From Nocardioides bizhenqiangii (GTDB taxonomy: Bacteria > Actinomycetota > Actinomycetes > Propionibacteriales > Nocardioidaceae): a DNA stretch of 64,000 nt. Numbering within the stretch: the stretch's first letter is position 1; the number at the start of each line of letters is the position of its first letter. The notes under the pieces were generated by a model. That model was not told the origin of the DNA and did no database searches. It saw nothing but the letters and a program-made list of their open reading frames with translations. Location: positions 1,983,501-2,047,500 of the forward strand of contig NZ_CP141059.1 in assembly GCF_034661235.1 (NCBI RefSeq). The letters are read 5' to 3'. The position numbers were made by a program, and so were the translations under genes. Positions 42,717 through 51,744 of this stretch are shown one piece after another.

Positions 42717-45700
42717 ATGTCTTCACGCCCCAAGGTCCTGGTCGGTCTGCTCGGTCTCGGCCTGACCGTCGCAACGTTCTCTCTCGCCGCCCCGGCCGCC
42801 CCGGCCCAGGCCGCAAGCCCTGGCCTGATCATCAACGAGGTGTACGGCGGTGGCGGCTCAACCTCGGCGGCTGCGGCCTACAAGGCCGACTTCGTCGAGC
42901 TCTACAACCCGACCGGCGGCGCCCTGCCGCTGAACGGCCTGAGCCTGCAGTACCGCAGCGGCACGTTTAGCGGCACGGGCACCGTCAGCGTCCTCCCTCT
43001 TCCCGACGAGAGTGTCCCGGCAGGCAGCACCTATCTCGTCCAGGTGAGCAGCCCGCTCTGCTCGGGCAACCCGTGCGGGGGCGCCGACGTTCCGTCGCCC
43101 GACTTCTCGGGCACCACCCTGAACATGGCCGCGGGTAGCGGCCAGGTCATCCTCGCCCAGGGGACCACCGGCATCACGACCGTCGGCACCTCGATGCACA
43201 ACGCAACGAACGTCGTGGACTTCGTCGGCTACGGCACGGCGACGTCCTCCGAGACCGCACCGACCGGGACCGCGCTGGTCAACACTCAGTCCACTCAGCG
43301 CAACGACTTCGTCGACAACGACAACAACTCCACCGACTACTCGGCTCCTGCGACTCCCTCACCGACCCCGGCCGAGTCCGAGCCGGCAGCGCTCGCCGCG
43401 ACGAGCGAGCCCAACGCCGACGCGACCGTCAACGTGCCGATGAGCCCGGTCGTGCTCGAGGCCACCGGCGGCACGCCGCCGTACAGCTGGACCACAGCGA
43501 GCACCCTGCCGGCCGGCGTGACCCTGTCCACCGCCGGCGAGCTCAGTGGCACGCCGACCGAGACGGGCGCCTTCCCGATCACCGCGACCGTTACCGACGA
43601 CGCCGCCGAGACCGACGACGTCACCTTCACGCTCACCGTGAACGAGCCGCTCGACATCACTCCGATCCACGAGGTCCAGGGAGAAGGCGCCGCCTCGCCG
43701 GAGGTCGGCAACGAGGTTGCGGTCGAAGGTGTCATCACCGCGCTCTACCTGACCGGCGGCCAGAACGGGATGTACATCCAGACGGCCGGCACTGGCGGCG
43801 CGACCGACGCGACTCCGAACGCCTCGGACGGCATCTTCGTCTACGGCGGCCCCACGCTCGCCAACCTCCCCGGAGGCCTCGCCATCGGCGACTCCGTCCA
43901 GGTCACCGGAACGGTCAGCGAGTTCAACGGCAGCACCCAGATCTCCCCCGCGAGCGCGTCCGACGTCGTCGAGCTCGGCGCCCCGTTGGCGCCGGTCACC
44001 GGTCTCGAGATCGCCTACCCGACGACCGAGGAGACCCGCGAGGCCCAGGAGGGCATGCTGCTCGCGCCGACGGACACCTTCACCGTCACCAACAACTTCA
44101 ACACCAACAACTTCGGCGAGGTGGGCCTCGCCACGGGCGACGTCCCGCTCAAGCAGCCGACCGAGTTCGTGGCGCCCGGCGACACCGCCGGCATCAACGC
44201 GATCGTCGCCGAGAACACCGAGCGCGCCGTCATTCTCGACGACGCAGCCACCACCAACTACCTGCAGAACCAGACCACCAAGGCGATCCCGCTGCCCTGG
44301 CTGACGGGGACCGCTTCCCCGCCGCGAGTGGGCGCAGAGGCGACCCTGGTCTCGCCGGTGATCCTGGCGAAGGCGTTCAACGCGTGGCGGTTCCAGCCCA
44401 CCTCGCAGGTCACCGACGACGGCAGCGATGTCGCCACCTTCGAGGACACCCGTGCGCAGAACCTGACCCCGGCGGACGTGGGCGGCGACATCGAGATCGC
44501 GACCTTCAACGTCCTCAACTTCTTCAACACCACTGGTGAGGCGTACGAGGACGCCGGTCCGCTCCAGGACCCGCCGCTCGACACGTTCTGCACGTTCTTC
44601 AGGGATCGGCAGAGCAACCCGATCGGCAACGACTCATGCGGGGTTCGCAACCTCGACAACCCGGACACGCCGGCGAACGAGGCGAACAGCAACAACGGCA
44701 GCGGCCCGCGTGGTGCGGCCACCGTCGCGAGCCTGACGCGTCAGGAGCAGAAGCTCGTCCACACCATCAACACCCTCGACGCCAGCGTCGTCGCGCTCGA
44801 GGAGATGGAGAACTCCATCAAGCTCCCGGGCGAGACCAACCGCGACGAGGCGCTGGCCTACCTGACGTTCCTGCTCAACGACGCCGCCGGCAGCGCCAAG
44901 TGGAAGTACGTCAAGAGCCCGAGCGAGGCCACCAACGCCGGTGCCGTCGCTGAGCAGGACGTGATCCGCAACGCGTTCATCTACCAGCCCGCGATCGTCA
45001 CTCCGGTCGGCCAGTCGGACATCCTGTTCGGCACCACCCAGTTCGCCAACGCCCGCGAGCCGCTGGCCCAGGCGTTCAAGGCCGCCGGCGCTCCCAACAG
45101 CGACGCCTTCGCCGTCATCGTCAACCACTTCAAGTCGAAGGGCGACAACGCATCCCCGGCGCCGCCGGCCTCCGGCGACAACGCCAACAGCCCCCTCGTC
45201 GGCGCCTTCAACGGCGACCGAGTGCGGCAGGCCGACCGCTTGGTGGAGTTCGCCGACGACTTCGCCGCGGCCCGCGACATCGAGGCCGTGTTCTTGGCCG
45301 GCGACTTCAACTCCTACACGGAGGAAGCGCCGATCCATGCCCTCGAGGACGGTGGCTTCGAGCTCGTCGAGTCGACCGACGACCCGACGGAGGAGAGCTA
45401 CTCCTTCAGCGGCCTCTCCGGCTCGCTCGACCACGTGCTCGGCAACGCCGCCGCGATCGACATGGTGACCGACGCCGACATCTGGCAGATCAACGCCAAC
45501 GAGTCGGTGGCGTACCAGTACAGCCGCTACAACTACAACGCGACGATCTTCTTCAACCCGAACGACCCGTTCGCGACCTCGGACCACAACCCCGAGATCG
45601 TCGGGCTCGACCTGCCGGACTTCACGCCGGCTACGCCGAAGAAGATCCAGGTCCTCAGCACCAACGACTTCCACGGCCGGCTGCTGCCGGACGCCGGCAA

Positions 45701-48700
45701 CGCCGCCGGTGCGGCGCCGTTCGCCACGGCCGTCGAGGAGCTGCGGGCGCAAGCACCGGCGGGCAATACGATCTTCGCCGCTGCCGGCGACCTGATCGGT
45801 GCCTCGACGTTCGAGTCGTTCGTCCAGGACGACAAGCCGACCATCGACGCCCTCAACGAGATGGGCCTCGAGGTCTCCTCTGTGGGCAACCACGAGTTCG
45901 ACCAGGGTTACGACGACCTCGTGAACCGCGTGATGGCGCCGGAGACGGCGGAGAACCCCCTCGGCGGCGCCGAGTGGGACTACATCGCGACCAACATCGA
46001 CGAGCCCGCGGGCGAGGACAACCTCGCCGAGAGCTGGGTCAAGACCGTCGACGGCGTCGACATCGGCTTCGTCGGGGCGGTGACCGAGGACCTCCCGGCC
46101 CTGGTCAACCCCGCGGGCATGACCGACGTCGACGTGCTGCCGATCGTCCAGGCCGTCAACGACGAGGCAGCCGCCCTCAAGACGGCGGGCATGGACATCA
46201 TCGTGCTGCTGGTCCACGAGGGTTCTCCCTCGACCGACTGCATGTCGTCGAACTTCACCGACCCCGCAACCGTGTTCGGCAACATCGCCCAGAACACCTC
46301 GCCCGACGTCGACGCGATCGTGTCCGGACACACGCACCTCGCCTACGACTGCCGCTACACGGTGGACGAGTGGGTGACGGAGTCGCGTGAGGTGACGCGT
46401 CGTCCGGTGGTCTCCGCCGGTCAGTACGGCACCAACCTCAACCAGCTGGTGTTCAACTTCGACACCACCTCCGGTGAGCTGCTCGAGATCGAGCAGGACC
46501 TCGTCGGCACCGCCGGCGTCGGCTACCAGGCCGACCCCGAGGTGCAGGCGATCGTCGACGCCGCGGTGGTCTTCGCCAACGACATCGGCAACGACGTGCT
46601 GGGCCAGATGGATGGCCCGTTCAACCGCGCCGTCTACCAGCCGGCCTCCGGCACGACCGAGAACCGTGGCGGCGAGTCGACGCTGGGCAACCTGGTCGCC
46701 GAGGTGCAGCGGTGGGCGACCCAGTTGCCGGACCAGCAGGTCGAGGCCGACATCGCGTTCATGAACCCGGGTGGTCTTCGCGCCGACATGGCGGGCGTTG
46801 CCAACGGTGGGGTGCGTGACCTGACCTACCGCCAGGCCGCCAACGTCCAGCCGTTCGCCAACACGTTGGTCAACATGGACCTGACCGGTGCTCAGATCGA
46901 GACCGTCCTCGAGCAGCAGTGGCAGCGCACGGCGACCGGCAGCGTGCCGTCGCGGCCGTTCCTGCGGCTCGGTGTGTCCGAGGGCTTCACCTACACCTAC
47001 GTGGAGACCCCCGAGACGGTGACCGCGCCGAACTCGGCCCCGGTCCTCACCCGCAAGGGCGAGGTCACGGGCATGTGGCTCAACGGTGTGGCGATCGACC
47101 CGGCAGCGACGTACTCGGTAACGGTGAACTCGTTCCTCGGCACCGGCGGCGACAACTTCTTCGAGCTCGCCAACGGCGCCAACAAGGTGGACACCGGCAA
47201 GGTGGACCTCGCGGCGATGGTCGAGTACATGGATCAGTTCACCCCGGAGGCACCGCTCGAGGTCGACTACAGCCAGCGGGCCGTCGAGGTCGAGTTCCCG
47301 GCCGCCGCGCCGTCGGTCTACGGAGAGGGCGACACCGTCGAGTTCGACGTCGCGTCGTGGACCATGTCCAACGGCAGCGACGTCAAGGACACCAACCTGC
47401 AGGTCAAGCTGGGCGACACCGTGCTCGGCACGGAACCCCTCGACAACGCGATCGGGATCCGGCCCTACGACGACTACGGCACCGCCTCGGTGAGCGTCAC
47501 GCTCCCCAACGAGCTGGCCGACGGGACCACCGAGCTGACCCTGGTGGGCGAGCAGACCGGCACCGAGGTGCCGGTGCTGATCGAGACCCAGGACGGCATC
47601 ATCGACATCCAGATCCTGGGTACGAATGACTTCCATGGTCGTTTGGTGCGGGACGAGACGGTTGCGGGTCTGCATTGTGATGAGTCGCAGGCCACGCCTC
47701 CGGCCGGCAACGTGCTGTGTCCGGCTGCTGTGTTGTCGAGCGCCGTTAAGCAGCTGCGTGGTGAGAACCCGAACACGGTGTTCGCTGCGGCTGGTGACTT
47801 GATCGGTGCGACGACGTTCGAGTCGTTCGTGCAGGATGACGAGCCGACGATCGAGGCGTTGAACGAGGCTGGTCTTGAGGTCTCGGCTGCTGGTAACCAC
47901 GAGTTCGACCAGGGTTATGAGGACCTGGTGGGTCGGGTGGACGATCTGGCGGACTGGGAGTACATCGCTGCGAACGTCGAGGAGCCGGCGGGTCGTGACG
48001 ACCTGGCGGAGACCTGGACCAAGACCATCGACGGTGTCGATGTCGGGTTCGTGGGCGCGGTGACCGAGGACCTGCCTGCGCTGGTGTCGCCGGATGGCAT
48101 CGAGGGTGTCACGGTGACTGACATCGTGGACGCGACGAACGCGGCGGCGGCCGATCTGAAGACCGCTGGTGCGGACATGGTCGTGCTGCTGGTGCACGAG
48201 GGTTCGCCGAGCACGTCGTGTGCGTCGCCGAACTTCACCGACGAGAGCACGGTGTGGGGCAACATCACCCAGAACACCTCGGCGGACGTGGACGCGATCA
48301 TCTCGGGTCACACGCACCTGGCCTACAACTGCTCCTTCCCGGTGCAGGAGTGGGTCGACGAGGACCGTGCTGTGACCGAGCGGCCGGTGGTGTCGTCTGG
48401 TCAGTACGGGCAGAACCTGAACCAGCTGGTGTTCACCGTGGACGCGGCGACCGGTGAGGTTGCGGCGAAGACGCAGTCGATCCTGGCGTTGACCGAGGCG
48501 AACTACCCCGAGGACCCGGCTGTGGTCCAGATCGTGGAGGACGCGATCGACTTCGCGTTCCCGATCGGGCAGCAGGTGCTGGGTGAGATCGAGGCGCCGT
48601 TCAACCGGGCCAAGCTCGCCAACGGCACCACGGAGAACCGTGGTGGGGAGTCCACCTTGGGCAACTTGGTGGCCGAGGTGCAGCGCGAGCAGACGCCGGC

Positions 48701-50678
48701 CGACCAGGGTGGTGCGCAGATCGCGTTCATGAACCCCGGTGGCCTGCGGGCCGACATGGTCGGGACCCTGAACGGCGACGTCCGTGAGCTGACCTACCGG
48801 CAGGCGGCCAATGTGCAGCCGTTCGCCAACGGTCTGACCAACATGGACATGACCGGCGCCCAGATCGAGACCGCGTTGGAGCAGCAGTGGCAGCGCACGG
48901 CGGACGGGCCTTCGGGCACGGTCCCGTCGCGGCCGTTCCTGCGGCTGGGTGTCTCGGAGGGCTTCACCTACACCTATGTCGAGACTCCGGTCACGGTCAA
49001 CGGGACGCCGACGTTCGAGGGCGAGATCACCGGGATGTGGCTCGACGGGGTCGCGATCGACCCGGCGACGTCGTACTCGGTGACGGTGAACTCGTTCCTG
49101 GCATCCGGTGGTGACAACTTCCGAGCCTTCGCTGCTGGTACGGGCAAGGCCCAATGGGGTGTCACCGACCTGCAGGCGATGGTGACCTACATGGATGAGA
49201 ACACCGGTGTCGATCCGCTGCCGGTGGACTACAGCCAGCGCGCGGTCGAGGTGGAGAACGTGGCCGCCAGCTACACCGCTGGTGAGAACGTGGAGTTCGA
49301 TGTCGCCTCGTGGACCATGTCCGCCCCCGGCGACGTGAAGGACACCGAGATCCAGGTCAAGCTCGGCGACGAGGTGCTCGGCACCGCGACGCTGGACAAC
49401 ACCATCGGCACCGACGTCTTCGACCGGTACGGCACCACCCACGTCAACGTCGAGCTCCCGGACGGCACGCCGGCCGGCCCGGCGACGTTGACCCTGGTCG
49501 GCGCGAACACCGGGACCGAGATCCTGGTCCCGATCACGATCGACAAGGCGACGCCGACGGTGACCGGGACGGACGTGTCGGTCGAGTACGGCCAGGACAC
49601 GACCATGCCGGTGACGGTCGAGGCTGACGGTGTCGTGCCGACAGGCACGGTCGAGCTCACGGTGGGCGACCTCGTGGTGGGGTCGGGGATCCTGGTCGAC
49701 GGCGCCGTTGACGTGCCGATCTCCGTGCAGGTGCCGGTCGGCGTCCACACGGTGACGATCAGCTACTCCGGTGACGGGTCGGTCGAGGCGGCTCAGGGTG
49801 AGGCCACGCTGACGGTCACCAAGGCGACGCCGACGGTGACCGGGACGGACGTGTCGGTCGACTACGGCCAGGGCACGACGATGCCGGTGACGGTCGAGGC
49901 CGAGGGTGTGGTGCCTTCGGGCACGGTCGACCTCAAGGTCGGCGACCTCGTCGTGGGATCGGGAACGCTGGTCGACGGCGCGGCCGACGTGGCCATCGCC
50001 GCCAACCAGGTGTCGGTCGGCGTGCACACGGTGACAGTCGTCTACTCCGGTGACGCTTCGGTTGCGACGGCTCAGGGCACGGCCACGCTGACGGTCACGA
50101 AGGCGACGCCGACGGTGACCGGCACACGGACCGTGGTGGAGTACGGCCGGGCCACGACCATGGCCGTCGAGGTGGGCGCCACGGGTGTGGTCCCGACCGG
50201 GCAGGTCGTACTCAAGGTCGGCGACGTCCGGCTCGGCAGCGGAACGCTGACTGACGGTGCCGCGGATGCGACGATCGGCGCCAGGAAGTTGATCCCCGGC
50301 ACCTACGTGGTGACGATCCGGTACGACGGCGACGAGTTCGTCGAGGCGGCGACCGGCACTGCCACGCTGGTGGTCAAGAAGGCGACGCCGACGGTGGTGG
50401 CGCCGAACACCTCGATGACCTTCGGCCAGACCGGCACCATGACGGTCAAGGTCAAGGCGACCGGAGTGGTCCCGTCCGGGACGGTCCGGGTGTTCAGTGC
50501 CGAAGGTAAGGCTCTGAGCGCGGCGACCGCTCTGGTCAACGGTCAGGCCGTGGTGACACTGACGGCGAGGAAGCTGCCGGCCTCGAGCACGCCGCACACG
50601 GTGACGGTCAAGTACTCGGGCGACGAGTTCGTCAAGCCCGGTACGGACACCGCATCGCTGAGGGTGAAGAACCCCTAG
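42717..50678 (+). CDS. Giant secreted nuclease-nucleotidase (LTD, ExeM/NucH-like nuclease, two 5'-nucleotidases, Ig repeats)
   Basis: This 2653-residue protein starts with a signal peptide (cleavage near AQA-A at residue 32). A lamin-tail domain (INEVYGGGG, about 37-195), an Ig-like putative cell-adhesion module (about 240-315) and an OB-like region (about 318-580) follow. The ExeM/NucH-like endonuclease/exonuclease/phosphatase domain (about 590-970) has IATFNVLNF, VVALEEMEN, VNHFKSKGDN, LAGDFNSYTEE and SDHNPE. Two complete 5'-nucleotidase units (about 974-1625 and 1630-2275) each have TNDFHGR, AAGDLIG, GNHEFDQGY, SGHTHLAY and GGESTLGNLVAEVQR. Four Ig-like repeats end the protein; no LPXTG sorting signal was seen. 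Together they could degrade extracellular DNA or RNA to nucleosides and phosphate. The second nucleotidase uses markedly more T-ending codons than the first. GGAAAG precedes the ATG. Confidence 0.93.
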   Translation: MSSRPKVLVGLLGLGLTVATFSLAAPAAPAQAASPGLIINEVYGGGGSTSAAAAYKADFVELYNPTGGALPLNGLSLQYRSGTFSGTGTVSVLPLPDESVPAGSTYLVQVSSPLCSGNPCGGADVPSPDFSGTTLNMAAGSGQVILAQGTTGITTVGTSMHNATNVVDFVGYGTATSSETAPTGTALVNTQSTQRNDFVDNDNNSTDYSAPATPSPTPAESEPAALAATSEPNADATVNVPMSPVVLEATGGTPPYSWTTASTLPAGVTLSTAGELSGTPTETGAFPITATVTDDAAETDDVTFTLTVNEPLDITPIHEVQGEGAASPEVGNEVAVEGVITALYLTGGQNGMYIQTAGTGGATDATPNASDGIFVYGGPTLANLPGGLAIGDSVQVTGTVSEFNGSTQISPASASDVVELGAPLAPVTGLEIAYPTTEETREAQEGMLLAPTDTFTVTNNFNTNNFGEVGLATGDVPLKQPTEFVAPGDTAGINAIVAENTERAVILDDAATTNYLQNQTTKAIPLPWLTGTASPPRVGAEATLVSPVILAKAFNAWRFQPTSQVTDDGSDVATFEDTRAQNLTPADVGGDIEIATFNVLNFFNTTGEAYEDAGPLQDPPLDTFCTFFRDRQSNPIGNDSCGVRNLDNPDTPANEANSNNGSGPRGAATVASLTRQEQKLVHTINTLDASVVALEEMENSIKLPGETNRDEALAYLTFLLNDAAGSAKWKYVKSPSEATNAGAVAEQDVIRNAFIYQPAIVTPVGQSDILFGTTQFANAREPLAQAFKAAGAPNSDAFAVIVNHFKSKGDNASPAPPASGDNANSPLVGAFNGDRVRQADRLVEFADDFAAARDIEAVFLAGDFNSYTEEAPIHALEDGGFELVESTDDPTEESYSFSGLSGSLDHVLGNAAAIDMVTDADIWQINANESVAYQYSRYNYNATIFFNPNDPFATSDHNPEIVGLDLPDFTPATPKKIQVLSTNDFHGRLLPDAGNAAGAAPFATAVEELRAQAPAGNTIFAAAGDLIGASTFESFVQDDKPTIDALNEMGLEVSSVGNHEFDQGYDDLVNRVMAPETAENPLGGAEWDYIATNIDEPAGEDNLAESWVKTVDGVDIGFVGAVTEDLPALVNPAGMTDVDVLPIVQAVNDEAAALKTAGMDIIVLLVHEGSPSTDCMSSNFTDPATVFGNIAQNTSPDVDAIVSGHTHLAYDCRYTVDEWVTESREVTRRPVVSAGQYGTNLNQLVFNFDTTSGELLEIEQDLVGTAGVGYQADPEVQAIVDAAVVFANDIGNDVLGQMDGPFNRAVYQPASGTTENRGGESTLGNLVAEVQRWATQLPDQQVEADIAFMNPGGLRADMAGVANGGVRDLTYRQAANVQPFANTLVNMDLTGAQIETVLEQQWQRTATGSVPSRPFLRLGVSEGFTYTYVETPETVTAPNSAPVLTRKGEVTGMWLNGVAIDPAATYSVTVNSFLGTGGDNFFELANGANKVDTGKVDLAAMVEYMDQFTPEAPLEVDYSQRAVEVEFPAAAPSVYGEGDTVEFDVASWTMSNGSDVKDTNLQVKLGDTVLGTEPLDNAIGIRPYDDYGTASVSVTLPNELADGTTELTLVGEQTGTEVPVLIETQDGIIDIQILGTNDFHGRLVRDETVAGLHCDESQATPPAGNVLCPAAVLSSAVKQLRGENPNTVFAAAGDLIGATTFESFVQDDEPTIEALNEAGLEVSAAGNHEFDQGYEDLVGRVDDLADWEYIAANVEEPAGRDDLAETWTKTIDGVDVGFVGAVTEDLPALVSPDGIEGVTVTDIVDATNAAAADLKTAGADMVVLLVHEGSPSTSCASPNFTDESTVWGNITQNTSADVDAIISGHTHLAYNCSFPVQEWVDEDRAVTERPVVSSGQYGQNLNQLVFTVDAATGEVAAKTQSILALTEANYPEDPAVVQIVEDAIDFAFPIGQQVLGEIEAPFNRAKLANGTTENRGGESTLGNLVAEVQREQTPADQGGAQIAFMNPGGLRADMVGTLNGDVRELTYRQAANVQPFANGLTNMDMTGAQIETALEQQWQRTADGPSGTVPSRPFLRLGVSEGFTYTYVETPVTVNGTPTFEGEITGMWLDGVAIDPATSYSVTVNSFLASGGDNFRAFAAGTGKAQWGVTDLQAMVTYMDENTGVDPLPVDYSQRAVEVENVAASYTAGENVEFDVASWTMSAPGDVKDTEIQVKLGDEVLGTATLDNTIGTDVFDRYGTTHVNVELPDGTPAGPATLTLVGANTGTEILVPITIDKATPTVTGTDVSVEYGQDTTMPVTVEADGVVPTGTVELTVGDLVVGSGILVDGAVDVPISVQVPVGVHTVTISYSGDGSVEAAQGEATLTVTKATPTVTGTDVSVDYGQGTTMPVTVEAEGVVPSGTVDLKVGDLVVGSGTLVDGAADVAIAANQVSVGVHTVTVVYSGDASVATAQGTATLTVTKATPTVTGTRTVVEYGRATTMAVEVGATGVVPTGQVVLKVGDVRLGSGTLTDGAADATIGARKLIPGTYVVTIRYDGDEFVEAATGTATLVVKKATPTVVAPNTSMTFGQTGTMTVKVKATGVVPSGTVRVFSAEGKALSAATALVNGQAVVTLTARKLPASSTPHTVTVKYSGDEFVKPGTDTASLRVKNP
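49545..50678 (+). repeat. Four tandem Ig-like repeats of 92-99 codons
   Basis: Units begin KATPTV at residues 2277, 2369, 2462 and 2555 of the giant protein (nucleotides 49545, 49821, 50100 and 50379). Repeats 1 and 2 are nearly identical over long DNA stretches; the others are more diverged. Such bacterial Ig-like (Big_3-type) repeats act as stalks or binding modules. Confidence 0.85.
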
Positions 50679-50696
50679 CAGGCACCAGCACGACGG

Positions 50697-50726
50697 GGGC
50701 CGGTCCGCACCACAACGGGCCGGCCC
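50697..50726 (+). terminator. Terminator after the giant nuclease gene
   Basis: GGGCCGGTCCG (50697-50707) pairs with CGGGCCGGCCC (50716-50726) with one G-T wobble and an 8-nt loop, followed by TTGCC. It starts 18 nt after the stop codon. Confidence 0.75.
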
Positions 50727-50739
50727 TTGCCGTGCCCAC

Positions 50740-50745
50740 TAGCAT
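50740..50745 (+). promoter_or_regulatory. -10 hexamer TAGCAT, leaderless promoter of cinA
   Basis: TAGCAT ends 8 nt before the ATG at 50754. It gives cinA its own promoter downstream of the nuclease terminator. Confidence 0.5.
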
Positions 50746-50753
50746 CCGGATGC

Positions 50754-51245
50754 ATGACCGACCCCGATCCCGTCGTCGACCGGCTCATCGACGCCGGCGC
50801 GACTGTCGCGACCGCCGAATCGATCACTGCGGGCCGGCTCGGCGCCCGGCTGACGGACGGCGCCGGCGCGTCGTCCGCCTACCTCGGCGGGGTCATCACC
50901 TACGCCACGGAGGTCAAGATCTCCGTGCTCGGTGTGCCCGAGGCCCTGGTCGACGACCACGGGGTCATCTCTGCGGAGTGCGCTCGCGCCATGGCCGAGA
51001 GCGTCCGGACCATGATGGGTTCGACGTACGGCGTCAGCACCACCGGTGTCGCGGGACCCGACACCCAGGAGGACCAGCCTGTCGGCACCGTCTTCGTGGC
51101 GGTCGCGGGGGCGGACGGTACTGACGTCCGCCGGCTCGCCCTCGACGGTGATCGGATGGAGATCCAGAAGCAGACGGTCGCCGAGGCGATGTCGGCGCTG
51201 ACTGCGGTGGTGGACGCCGAGGAGCGGTCTGCGGCCGGTCGCTGA
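50754..51245 (+). CDS. cinA: CinA C-terminal domain protein (PncC-like nicotinamide-nucleotide amidase)
   Basis: This 163-residue single-domain protein matches the CinA C-terminal family. TVATAESITAGRLGARLTDGAGASSAYLGGVITYATEVK and STTGVAGPDTQEDQPVGTVFVAV carry the conserved residues, including the catalytic Ser/Thr region. In Escherichia coli PncC this domain deamidates NMN to nicotinate mononucleotide in pyridine nucleotide salvage. The N-terminal CinA domain is absent, as in many actinobacteria. TAGCAT lies 8 nt before the ATG at 50754. clgR follows after 69 nt, a conserved neighbour pair. The enzyme role is inferred from the family. Confidence 0.93.
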   Translation: MTDPDPVVDRLIDAGATVATAESITAGRLGARLTDGAGASSAYLGGVITYATEVKISVLGVPEALVDDHGVISAECARAMAESVRTMMGSTYGVSTTGVAGPDTQEDQPVGTVFVAVAGADGTDVRRLALDGDRMEIQKQTVAEAMSALTAVVDAEERSAAGR

Positions 51246-51266
51246 CTGGAACATCGGGGGCTCGGG

Positions 51267-51272
51267 TAGCGT
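51267..51272 (+). promoter_or_regulatory. -10 hexamer TAGCGT upstream of clgR
   Basis: TAGCGT lies 42 nt before the clgR ATG at 51315, giving a short leader that contains the AGGAG ribosome-binding site. It may act with readthrough from cinA. Confidence 0.45.
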
Positions 51273-51314
51273 TGGGCCCAGAGATCGGCTCAGGAGATGC
51301 GGAAGGAGATCGGC

Positions 51315-51617
51315 ATGGCGCTGTTTCGTCGGATGCTCGGTGATGTGCTGCGCGAGCGCCGCTCCGAGCTCGGCCTGACCCTTCGTGAGGTCTCCGGCGT
51401 CGCCCGGGTGAGCCTCGGCTACATCTCCGAGATCGAGCGCGGTCAGAAGGAAGCCTCGTCCGAGCTGCTGGCGTCGCTGTGCGACGCGCTCGAGGTGCCG
51501 CTGTCGCAGGTGCTGCGCAACGTCGCCGACGCCGTCGCCGTCGAGGAGCACGCGGTCGCCCCCACGCCGATCGGGTCGCTGCCGCAGCCCGACCAGGTCG
51601 TGGCCTCCGCCGCGTGA
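51315..51617 (+). CDS. clgR: XRE-type regulator of Clp protease genes, ClgR
   Basis: This 100-residue protein has the ClgR signature: an opening [18 protein letters not shown], an XRE helix-turn-helix ([31 protein letters not shown]), and a Val/Ala-rich end. ClgR activates clp protease and stress genes in actinobacteria, and its own stability is controlled by ClpCP. A frame-compatible ATG lies at 51297, but 51315 is preferred because AGGAG is 7 nt upstream and homologues begin MxLFRR. The gene keeps its conserved place after cinA. An Ala-Ala end (VVASAA) matches the known degron style of ClgR, which is an inference here. Confidence 0.92.
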   Translation: MALFRRMLGDVLRERRSELGLTLREVSGVARVSLGYISEIERGQKEASSELLASLCDALEVPLSQVLRNVADAVAVEEHAVAPTPIGSLPQPDQVVASAA

Positions 51618-51725
51618 CCTAGCGGCTACTCGAGACGCCGTGACGTGCCCGCCGACGTTGGGGACGGTCGGCGGTCGGGTGCGGGCGTCTCGATACGCCC
51701 TCGCCTAGCGGCTCGGGCTACTCGA
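51618..51725. repeat. Nested palindromic intergenic repeat
   Basis: TCGAGACGCC (51630-51639) pairs with GGCGTCTCGA (51684-51693). Inside, CCGCCGAC (51649-51656) pairs with GTCGGCGG (51667-51674). CCTAGCGGCT occurs directly at 51618-51627 and 51704-51713. It fills the gap between the convergent clgR and htpX genes. The sequence style (GTCTCGATACGC...GCTACTCGA) resembles short repeats common in Nocardioides genomes in my recollection. Confidence 0.65.
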
Positions 51726-51744
51726 CGAGCGACGTCGCGAGCGA

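Noticed and set aside
45640..49560. Assembly duplication explaining the two nucleotidase units
   Set aside because: The units differ in codon use, length and many residues, so they are not a copied contig segment.
44634..50597. 1987-codon open frame on the minus strand under the giant nuclease
   Set aside because: It is fully antisense to a gene with intact catalytic motifs; its translation is Arg/His/Val/Asp-rich with no fold, a typical GC-driven shadow.
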